Shown here one piece after another: positions 1 through 5,056 of a DNA stretch of 7,727 nucleotides. Source of the stretch: Candidatus Nomurabacteria bacterium RIFCSPHIGHO2_01_FULL_39_10 (GTDB lineage Bacteria > Patescibacteriota > Minisyncoccia > Phycocordibacterales > UBA9973). The notes beneath the pieces were generated by a model that was not told the DNA's origin, did not search any database, and saw nothing but the letters and a program-made list of their open reading frames with translations. Location: NCBI GenBank assembly GCA_001786805.1, contig MFTJ01000032.1, positions 2,229 to 9,955 of the forward strand, given 5' to 3'. The first letter of the stretch is position 1. The number at the start of each line of letters is the position of its first letter. A program made the position numbers and the translations under genes.

Positions 1-89
1 GTTTACGATTATTAGAAGTGATTGATGGATTCTCTTTTGAACATTATATTTTAGAAACGCTTACGGAATATAATCCTTATTTTGGATAG
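1..89 (+). CDS. C-terminal tail of an unrecognised protein (5' end outside window)
   Basis: The frame starting at base 3 is open from the window edge to a TAG at 87-89 and gives a 28-residue tail with leucine, acidic and aromatic residues, ending in EYNPYFG. Codon choice is ordinary for the window, and a six-T tract begins two bases after the stop, as expected of an archaeal gene end. It converges on the minus-strand gene ending at 99. I do not recognise the family from so short a piece. The reading as a gene rests on the stop plus T-tract and on the plausible composition. Confidence 0.45.
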   Translation, partial: LRLLEVIDGFSFEHYILETLTEYNPYFG

Positions 90-96
90 ATTTTTT
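90..96 (+). terminator. T-tract terminator of the upstream partial gene
   Basis: Six consecutive T (91-96) directly follow the TAG at 87-89, with no hairpin. Archaeal RNA polymerase terminates at short T-tracts in the non-template strand. The tract lies only two bases from the stop codon of the converging gene, so the two transcripts probably meet here. Confidence 0.45.
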
Positions 97-98
97 AG

Positions 99-1562
99 TT
101 ATGGGCAGAGTTGTTTCAATCTCTCTAATGTGTCTTTGGGGTTTTTAACTGCGATGCAATCGACAATTCTAGTTGCGGGATAGTCGTTGCCGCCGGGATG
201 TAGTTTGTCGCCGAAGAAGAGGACTTGATTGGGATGGAAGTTGTTGTGCTGTAGAAATGTACGGATGCCCCATTCTTTGTTTAAGCCTTTACGGGTGATG
301 TCTATTGAGGTTGTGCCGCCGATTTTTATGTCGTATTTTGTTTCATCGAGGTGTTGTTTTAGGTATTCAACCCATACTTTGCGTTTCTCTCCTGTAGGGT
401 CATGTCTCTTTTTAATATCTATCGGTGCATGACGTCCGATAGCTGAGAGGGTGATTTGGGATTCTCTATCTTGGATTTGATCTTCTGTACTCGTCATAGA
501 TTTAATCTCAAAATGTGTAACTACTTTATCCAGAGCGGCGAGAATCTCTTCTTTTTCTGTTGGAGAGAAAGAATAATTATATTTCAATTCTACTTTATCT
601 TTTTCCACCAGACCATAATTAGTTCCGGTAGTGGCCAGCAAATGATGTTTTTCTTTTAATCTGGAAGAGATCATCTTATGTAAATCTTCCTTTTTAGTGC
701 CGCTGATAAATGCAAACTCGTATCCTCTTTTGATCATTTTGGAGATGTGTTCCGTCATTTCCGGAGAAATCTGCTGACAGGTATCACAGATGGTGTCATC
801 GACGTCGGCGATGATGATGTTTTTTTCTTTGAGGTTGATGTAGGGTTGGAAGTGTTCGTTTGCGTAATAGTATTTTTCGAGTGTGTCGGTTGGGAACCAT
901 TGGCCTGTATGATTGTAGGCGGTGATTTGTTGTTTGGGTGCGAGTAATTCGAAGCAGTCTTTTTCGATTGAGGATTTGCCTTCAGGGAGGATGGTTAATG
1001 CAGATGGGTGGATGATGAAGGCGCCGGCGTTGATTAGGTTTGAGGGGGCTTGGTTTCTTGGTGGTTTTTCGATGAATTGGATGATTTTGTCGTGTTCTAT
1101 TTTTGCAACGCCGAAGTTTTCGACGTCTTCGCGTGGTGTGAGGGCCATGGTGATTTGGGTGTTTGATTGATTGTGGAGGTGTTGCATTTGTGTCCAATCG
1201 ATGTCCATCAAGTTATCACCCCACGTGAGGATGAAAGGTTGGTTTTGGTTGAGGGATTGGGAGGCTTGTTTTACGGCGCCGCCGGTGCCTAAAGGTTGGT
1301 CTTCGTAGATGTATTGGATGGGGATGTTTGGAATGGGATTGGTTTGGAAGTATTCTTTGATGGTGTCTGCTTTATAGCCGATGGAGAGAATGATGTTTGT
1401 GATGTTATGTCGGGCGAGGTTTTCAATGATATGCTGCATGGTTGGCTTATTTTTGATTGGGAGAAGGGGTTTTGGGAGGGTGTCGGTGAGGGGTCTAAGA
1501 CGGGTGCCGAGGCCGCCGACGAGGATGAGGGCGGTTGTGATTGGTTGTTGAGGGGTATTCAT
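99..1562 (-). CDS. Bifunctional sugar-phosphate nucleotidyltransferase / phosphomannomutase-like HAD protein
   Basis: The 487-residue protein has two catalytic halves. Residues about 9-240 are a nucleotidyltransferase of the RmlA/GMPP type: GGLGTRLRPLT at 16-26, PKP at 30-32, QPLGTGGA at 89-96, metal-site WGDN at 114-117, EKP at 165-167 and NAGAF at 178-182. Residues about 248-487 are a HAD phosphotransferase with the C2B cap seen in eukaryotic-type phosphomannomutase: DVDDT at 253-257 (nucleophile D253, acid/base D255), SGT at 287-289, SAIGR at 373-377 with an Arg 11 residues earlier (R366), and GDKLHPGGND at 451-460. The last motif nearly matches PMM2. By family knowledge the two halves could turn a sugar 6-phosphate into the 1-phosphate and then an NDP-sugar; mannose and GDP are the likeliest but unproven. 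The HAD half could instead be a sugar-phosphate phosphatase. The ATG at 1560-1562 lies about 25 bases from a TATA-like box and has no Shine-Dalgarno, suggesting a leaderless mRNA. The N-terminal half is unusually rich in N, Q, T, H and P. Confidence 0.88.
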   Translation of the reverse strand: MNTPQQPITTALILVGGLGTRLRPLTDTLPKPLLPIKNKPTMQHIIENLARHNITNIILSIGYKADTIKEYFQTNPIPNIPIQYIYEDQPLGTGGAVKQASQSLNQNQPFILTWGDNLMDIDWTQMQHLHNQSNTQITMALTPREDVENFGVAKIEHDKIIQFIEKPPRNQAPSNLINAGAFIIHPSALTILPEGKSSIEKDCFELLAPKQQITAYNHTGQWFPTDTLEKYYYANEHFQPYINLKEKNIIIADVDDTICDTCQQISPEMTEHISKMIKRGYEFAFISGTKKEDLHKMISSRLKEKHHLLATTGTNYGLVEKDKVELKYNYSFSPTEKEEILAALDKVVTHFEIKSMTSTEDQIQDRESQITLSAIGRHAPIDIKKRHDPTGEKRKVWVEYLKQHLDETKYDIKIGGTTSIDITRKGLNKEWGIRTFLQHNNFHPNQVLFFGDKLHPGGNDYPATRIVDCIAVKNPKDTLERLKQLCP

Positions 1563-1583
1563 AAAGAGAGGGCTTTTGTTTGG

Positions 1584-1591
1584 TTTTTAAA
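1584..1591 (-). promoter_or_regulatory. Putative TATA box for the nucleotidyltransferase-HAD gene
   Basis: On the minus strand TTTAAAAA is centred about 25 bases before the ATG at 1562, which would place the transcription start at or next to the start codon. No Shine-Dalgarno is present, consistent with leaderless translation. The upstream bases are not a convincing purine-rich BRE, so the call is moderate. Confidence 0.4.
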
Positions 1592-1645
1592 GGGTTGTGG
1601 AAATGGGTTCATTTTATGATACTATTTTATAGTGATAAACTTATA

Positions 1646-1660
1646 GGAAAGTTTATAAAT
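1646..1660 (+). promoter_or_regulatory. BRE/TATA promoter of the kinase gene
   Basis: GGAAA (1646-1650) followed by TTTATAAAT (1652-1660) matches an archaeal BRE plus TATA box. The centre is about 26 bases before the ATG at 1682, which predicts a leaderless or nearly leaderless mRNA. Other AT-rich boxes upstream (around 1625-1632 and 1641-1645) could give a longer leader. Confidence 0.55.
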
Positions 1661-1673
1661 CAGGGGTTGTTTT

Positions 1674-1680
1674 GAGGAGG
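1674..1680 (+). promoter_or_regulatory. Shine-Dalgarno-like GAGGAGG abutting the kinase start
   Basis: GAGGAGG ends one base before the ATG at 1682. Pairing through the first GAGG (1674-1677) leaves 4 bases, which is short but usable. A stop codon in frame at 1673-1675 rules out an upstream start, and the next in-frame candidates are GTG codons at 1715 and 1718. The kinase fold begins soon after, so ATG 1682 is the best start. Confidence 0.4.
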
Positions 1681-1681
1681 A

Positions 1682-3349
1682 ATGACGGATGTAGATGAAC
1701 TTTTTGAACCACGTGTGGTGAACGGCTATACATTAGTTGATATTTTAGGCAGCGGAGGTACGGCTATCGCGTATACAGCAAAAAAAGATGGTAAATCGTT
1801 TTGTGTGCGTGAACATAAATTTGGCAAGGTGAAAGGGAGGGATGGGTTTAAACATTTTGATTTGTTTGAGCGAGAGTATGAAGTGTTACGAGGTTTAGAT
1901 CATCCGTACATTCCAAAAGTGCATGATTTTTTTGAAGTACAAGAAGGACGAGATATTTCTTTGTATATGGTACAGGATTTAGTTGCGGGAAAATGTTTGG
2001 AGCAATTACTTAAAGAGAAAGGAGTATTTACAGAGGAGAACGTGCTTGATATCATGTTACAGTTAACAGGAATATTAGAATATACTCATTCTCGTGCTCC
2101 TGCAGTTGTACATCGGGATATTAAGCCGAGTAATCTGATGATGGATGAGCAGGGAAAAATATATTTGATTGATTTTGGGATTGTACAGCAGGAAATAGTG
2201 AAAACAATGGGCGGCTCGACGTCATTTGGCACGTTAGGGTATAGTGCGCCGGAAGTGTTTGCGGGGATGGCGATGCCACAGAGTGATTTATATAGTGTGG
2301 GAGCAACAGCGTTGACGTTGTTGTCGGGTATTTCGATTGATCAGATGATGCATGGATTTGAAGTTATGTATGATCAAAAAGTGAAGTTTGGAAATTCGAA
2401 TCTTAAAACGGTTGTTGATGCGTTGATTCCGGTACGTTCTGAAGATCGTATTCAAAGTGCGGAACAATTGCGCGAATATATTACGCAAATTCTAGAGGGA
2501 AAAACAATTCGAGTAGGACGTTCTTCTTCAGGAGTGTTTGTGAAATGGTTGGCATCACTGGTTCCAGAAGGAGTTGTGCGCACGTTAGCGCATACGCGGT
2601 CTGGGGTTATTGATGATGCACGACGGCAGTCGTTGTTGATTACGATGGATGAGCCTGTGGTGGGAAAGGAAAAACCAGCAGTAAAAGGGGAATATGTGTT
2701 GATGCCGCAAACGGATACGTATGCGTTAGGGGTTGAGGCGTTGAGACAAATTGGTCAAAAACCTTTGACTTTTAAAGAAACCATCCTCGCACGAGTGGAA
2801 GCGTATGAATCTGGCGATAAATCATTATTCGATACGTGGCTCGACTCCTGCACCGGCATTGTCTATAAATCCGGCACAACGAAATTCAAAATCGTGCCGA
2901 ATTGTGAACAATTACGTACTATTTCAAAAGATTTTTCAGGAGCATTTTTACCCATTACGTATGATGCGATTAATGCCTCAATTGAGCGCAGAGAAACTTC
3001 TGATGATAACTTGTCACCTACTATGTATGCTACGATTGATTTGCCTGAATTAGATAGCACACGTGGAAAATATAATACATTATTAACCTACGCAGAGAGC
3101 TTAGAACATCCAGGGTGGCTTGCGGCTCTTGAGGGAGATCGAGAACTTTTGAAAACCTACACTAATATTGTGTCTAGTGTGCGTGCTGCAAAATATGGTG
3201 CATCAGATAAACTGATGGGTTTCTTGGTTCGACAAAATACACCTACGGATGAATTGAACGCGGCTTTTGTCCATAGTCTTAACTACAACTCCAACGCGGT
3301 TGGTAGCAGCAGCCTTGTCAGCAACGGCCGTTTCCTCGCTCGTCGGTAG
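1682..3349 (+). CDS. Hanks-type Ser/Thr protein kinase with C-terminal DGR-target-like domain
   Basis: This 555-residue protein has no obvious signal peptide or membrane segment, so it is probably cytoplasmic. Residues about 14-275 form a protein kinase: glycine loop GSGGTA at 23-28, a beta-3 strand FCVRE at 40-44 with R43 where VAIK has its Lys, FEREYEVL at 62-69 (likely alpha-C Glu E65), HRDIKPSN at 144-151, DFG at 164-166, GTLGYSAPE at 183-191 and SDLYSVGA at 201-208. The layout matches prokaryotic kinases with the FERE and GGST...GT.GY.APE signatures. Residues about 275-360 look like a linker. Residues about 361-555 form a separate domain with landmarks DTWLDSCTGIVYK (384-396), TKFKIVP (400-406), HPGWLAALEGD (476-486) and GFLVRQNT (513-520), ending in an N/S/G-rich stretch and GRFLARR. 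From memory I associate such tails with DGR variable proteins of DPANN archaea, but no search was possible. Base composition changes at about codon 361, where this domain begins. The partner and substrate are unknown. Confidence 0.88.
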   Translation: MTDVDELFEPRVVNGYTLVDILGSGGTAIAYTAKKDGKSFCVREHKFGKVKGRDGFKHFDLFEREYEVLRGLDHPYIPKVHDFFEVQEGRDISLYMVQDLVAGKCLEQLLKEKGVFTEENVLDIMLQLTGILEYTHSRAPAVVHRDIKPSNLMMDEQGKIYLIDFGIVQQEIVKTMGGSTSFGTLGYSAPEVFAGMAMPQSDLYSVGATALTLLSGISIDQMMHGFEVMYDQKVKFGNSNLKTVVDALIPVRSEDRIQSAEQLREYITQILEGKTIRVGRSSSGVFVKWLASLVPEGVVRTLAHTRSGVIDDARRQSLLITMDEPVVGKEKPAVKGEYVLMPQTDTYALGVEALRQIGQKPLTFKETILARVEAYESGDKSLFDTWLDSCTGIVYKSGTTKFKIVPNCEQLRTISKDFSGAFLPITYDAINASIERRETSDDNLSPTMYATIDLPELDSTRGKYNTLLTYAESLEHPGWLAALEGDRELLKTYTNIVSSVRAAKYGASDKLMGFLVRQNTPTDELNAAFVHSLNYNSNAVGSSSLVSNGRFLARR

Positions 3350-3372
3350 CCCCCGTTCGTGCTGACCGTATC
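3272..3372 (+). other. Candidate DGR variable region and GC-rich homing segment at the 3' end of the kinase gene
   Basis: In codons 534-549 (3281-3328), 12 of 16 end in C and most are AAC, AGC, TAC, TCC or GGC. These are what adenine-directed mutation of AAC/AGC-type template codons would give. They sit at the extreme C-terminus of a domain resembling DGR targets and are followed by an unbroken GC-rich run over the stop codon. By hand count G+C is 64 of 100 bases at 3291-3390, against roughly 40-48% in sampled parts of the same gene. A DGR initiation-of-mutagenic-homing site would lie at the 3' end of this stretch. No template repeat or reverse transcriptase is in the window, so this is a candidate only. 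Confidence 0.45.
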
Positions 3373-3385
3373 TACCCGCAGGGTA
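3373..3385. other. Perfect short inverted repeat just after the kinase gene
   Basis: TACCC-GCA-GGGTA is a perfect 5-bp stem with a 3-base loop, 24 bases beyond the kinase stop. An alternative pairing uses CGTA (3367-3370) with TACG (3384-3387) around the CCC/GGG core. It is not followed by T on the + strand, so it is not an ordinary terminator for the kinase. DGR target genes commonly carry a DNA hairpin just past the homing site, which this position would suit. Confidence 0.45.
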
Positions 3386-3389
3386 CGCG

Positions 3390-3397
3390 AAAAAAAA
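3390..3397 (-). terminator. T-tract terminator of the ATPase gene
   Basis: Eight A on the + strand (3390-3397) give a T8 tract on the minus strand that directly abuts the TAA of the ATPase gene. The hairpin at 3373-3385 lies beyond the tract in the minus direction, so this is the simple archaeal T-tract type. Confidence 0.5.
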
Positions 3398-4807
3398 TTA
3401 TTTCCATTTCTTCTCTAGATCTTCTAAATCAAATACAGTAACATCTCCTCGATTCTTTAGTTTATCTTTATCCACAAACGAGCGGGCAAAGAGAACATAT
3501 TCTACTTTACGGGAAGATTTATTCCATTCGATATACTGAGCTTTACGTTCTAATTCAGATAACAATGAGACTGCTTTCACATTATCACTCCACTTACATT
3601 CCCCTACTAATAATTTTTTCTGTTTTCTATCAATTGCGCAAATATCTACTTCTATTTCTATTCTTTTTTGCACTTCGTTACGATAATACCCCCACCATTT
3701 TCCGACACGTTCATACGCATACACTTTGCGCACAAATTGGCGGCAAATTTCCTCAAACTTTTTGGCTATAAATTCTGCAATTTCTTTTTTCTTTTCTGTA
3801 TATAACACTTTTTCTTCATGTAATTCTATTTTTGACCTTCCAGGGAAAATAAATCGATGCCAAAAACTCAAAAAATTATCGGCAAGCAGATAAATCGCTC
3901 CGCGATAGCGTGCGGGGTCTTCGGTTATGGGGACTTCTCTACGCGCAAATCCTAGTTCAATAAGTACATCCATGTAACTACTAATTTTTTTACCTTCAAT
4001 TCCTGTAAAATTAGCAATCTCATTTAATTTAGTATGGCCAAATGCGATCGCTTTTAAAATATTCATGTACACGGAAGGCTCCCTAAATTCCTGCGATACT
4101 AAAAATAACCCCTCTTGATAGAAAAAACCTTCCGGTGAGAAACATTTTGTCATTATAAATTGCTCAATTGTTTCTTGCGGTGAAATAAGCAGTACATATT
4201 TTGGTACCCCTCCCACTAAAGCGTAATATTCCAGTTGTTCTTTGAAACTGCGATTGGCAACAAAATCTCTCATTTCTTTAAAATGCAACGTCTCCACTTG
4301 AATTTGGGATGTTCGTCGGCCGTACAATGGGCTGGCGTGTCCCAATACTTCGCTGAGCATAAGCCCCACTAAAGAACCGGACAGAATAAGAATTGTTTTC
4401 GTCTTACTCAGACATTCGTCCCAAAACTTCTGCAGATAGGATGTAAATGAGGGATTACTTTTGATAATAAATGTTACCTCATCAATGGCGAGCACTATCC
4501 TTGTTTCTCTTGGCCATATTTTTTCCAGATACGTGAATAAGTGCTTCCAATCAGTGAATTTATTTTGCCGCAAAAATTCATCATGTATTAAAGAATAAAT
4601 CACGCTCTTAAATTCTTCAATTTGCTGTATATCACTCTCTTGCGCTGCTAAATAGTATCCCGCATGAGATTTATTTTTTAAAAACTCCTCAATAAGTCTG
4701 GTTTTCCCTACGCGTCTGCGGCCATAGATAACAATACATTTTGCCCGAATATCTTTATATTCTGCTTCTAAGTGTCCTAGTTCTCTTATTCGGTTAACAA
4801 ATCTCAT
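3398..4807 (-). CDS. Archaeal P-loop ATPase with DUF234/PD-(D/E)XK-like C-terminus
   Basis: The 469-residue protein starts with the FVNRIREL signature (3-10) of the archaeal ATPase family, followed by Walker A GRRRVGKT (29-36), Walker B IVLAIDE (104-110) and a sensor-like ILSGS (141-145). Residues about 252-295 look like a winged helix (TKLNEIANFTG ... LIELGFARRE). The C-terminal part (about 310-469) has the DUF234 pattern with E386-V-D388 and E403-C-K405, the layout of a PD-(D/E)XK nuclease-like core. The family is expanded in archaea and usually of unknown function; nucleic-acid binding or a toxin-like or defence role has been proposed, and the substrate here is unknown. The gene looks full length. 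The ATG at 4805-4807 is chosen because a TATA box lies about 29 bases upstream with no Shine-Dalgarno (leaderless) and the family signature begins at residue 3. It converges on the kinase gene, and its + strand lacks the G excess of neighbouring genes. Confidence 0.9.
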   Translation of the reverse strand: MRFVNRIRELGHLEAEYKDIRAKCIVIYGRRRVGKTRLIEEFLKNKSHAGYYLAAQESDIQQIEEFKSVIYSLIHDEFLRQNKFTDWKHLFTYLEKIWPRETRIVLAIDEVTFIIKSNPSFTSYLQKFWDECLSKTKTILILSGSLVGLMLSEVLGHASPLYGRRTSQIQVETLHFKEMRDFVANRSFKEQLEYYALVGGVPKYVLLISPQETIEQFIMTKCFSPEGFFYQEGLFLVSQEFREPSVYMNILKAIAFGHTKLNEIANFTGIEGKKISSYMDVLIELGFARREVPITEDPARYRGAIYLLADNFLSFWHRFIFPGRSKIELHEEKVLYTEKKKEIAEFIAKKFEEICRQFVRKVYAYERVGKWWGYYRNEVQKRIEIEVDICAIDRKQKKLLVGECKWSDNVKAVSLLSELERKAQYIEWNKSSRKVEYVLFARSFVDKDKLKNRGDVTVFDLEDLEKKWK

Positions 4808-4831
4808 TTAGACTAATCTAAACTAGTCTAA
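4808..4831. promoter_or_regulatory. Inverted repeat (possible operator) between TATA box and start of the ATPase gene
   Basis: TTAGACTA (4808-4815) and TAGTCTAA (4824-4831) are perfect 8-base arms around an 8-base spacer. The element fills exactly the space between the TATA box (4832-4840) and the ATG at 4807, so it covers the predicted transcription start. Bound protein would block initiation, so a repressor site is the simplest reading. The regulator is unknown; the ATPase itself has a winged-helix-like segment and could be autoregulatory, which is speculation. Confidence 0.5.
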
Positions 4832-4840
4832 TTTATAAAT
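4832..4840 (-). promoter_or_regulatory. TATA box of the ATPase gene
   Basis: ATTTATAAAT (4831-4840) is a palindromic TATA box centred about 29 bases before the ATG at 4807, with a purine-rich minus-strand sequence (AAGAAAGAG) upstream as a possible BRE. This predicts a leaderless transcript. Confidence 0.55.
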
Positions 4841-4880
4841 CTTTCTCTTTTTTCAAAGAATACTTTTTTTCATCAGAAAT

Positions 4881-4890
4881 CTTTATAAAG
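4881..4890 (+). promoter_or_regulatory. TATA box of the 5S rRNA gene
   Basis: CTTTATAAAG is centred about 25 bases before the predicted 5' end of the 5S rRNA, with AGAAAT upstream as a possible BRE. The spacing is what an archaeal RNA gene promoter needs. It is divergent from, and about 45 bases away from, the TATA box of the ATPase gene. Confidence 0.6.
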
Positions 4891-4910
4891 GGGTGGTTGA
4901 AATGTGTGTA

Positions 4911-5022
4911 TTGGACGGCCATAGGGGTGTGGATCACCTGTTCCCATTTCGAACACAGAAGTTAAGAACGCCTCCGTATCGGTGAGTACTGCATTACGTG
5001 GAAAAACCGGTAAGCTGTCCCT
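4911..5022 (+). rRNA. rrf: 5S ribosomal RNA
   Basis: The sequence has the conserved 5S core: GGACGGCCATAG at the 5' end, CCCATTTCGAACACAGAAG and GTTAAG in the loop B/C region, and GAGTACTG at loop E. The closing helix is visible: GGACGGC (4913-4919) pairs over 7 bp, with one G-U, with GCTGTCC (5014-5020). GGGGTG (4924-4929) pairs with CGCCTC for helix II, and CGGT pairs with ACCG near the 3' end. From helix to helix it is about 108 bases, shorter than the usual 120 or so, with the shortening most likely in the helix IV hairpin. It has its own promoter and T-tract and no other rRNA beside it, so it is a free-standing 5S gene. The exact ends are uncertain by a few bases. Confidence 0.93.
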
Positions 5023-5023
5023 C

Positions 5024-5029
5024 TTTTTT
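5024..5029 (+). terminator. T-tract terminator of the 5S rRNA gene
   Basis: Six T directly follow the closing helix of the 5S rRNA, as in archaeal stable RNA genes. The next gene starts only 27 bases later. Confidence 0.55.
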
Positions 5030-5056
5030 CTATCATCTTATGGTTGTTATTTTACT

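Noticed and set aside
1296..1619. 107-residue open frame on the + strand opposite the nucleotidyltransferase gene, and several others like it at 229-1170
   Set aside because: They are antisense shadows. The C/A-rich minus-strand coding sequence has few complementary stop codons, and the translations show no motifs, only V/F/G/D-rich low-complexity sequence.
1621..1633. Inverted repeat ACTAT-TTT-ATAGT between the divergent genes
   Set aside because: The arms are only 5 bases and purely AT-rich apart from one C/G pair, expected by chance in such DNA; it is no stronger than the nearby TATA-like boxes.
3343..3561. Open frame continuing past the kinase stop in the -1 frame (SVAPVRADRIYPQG...)
   Set aside because: It could hint at a frameshifted longer C-terminus, but it soon becomes antisense to the ATPase gene and there is no slippery site or conserved motif to support it.
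4982..5056. N-terminal extension of the phosphatase from GTG 4982
   Set aside because: It lies within the 5S rRNA, shows no family similarity, and ATG 5057 gives a normal-length enzyme.
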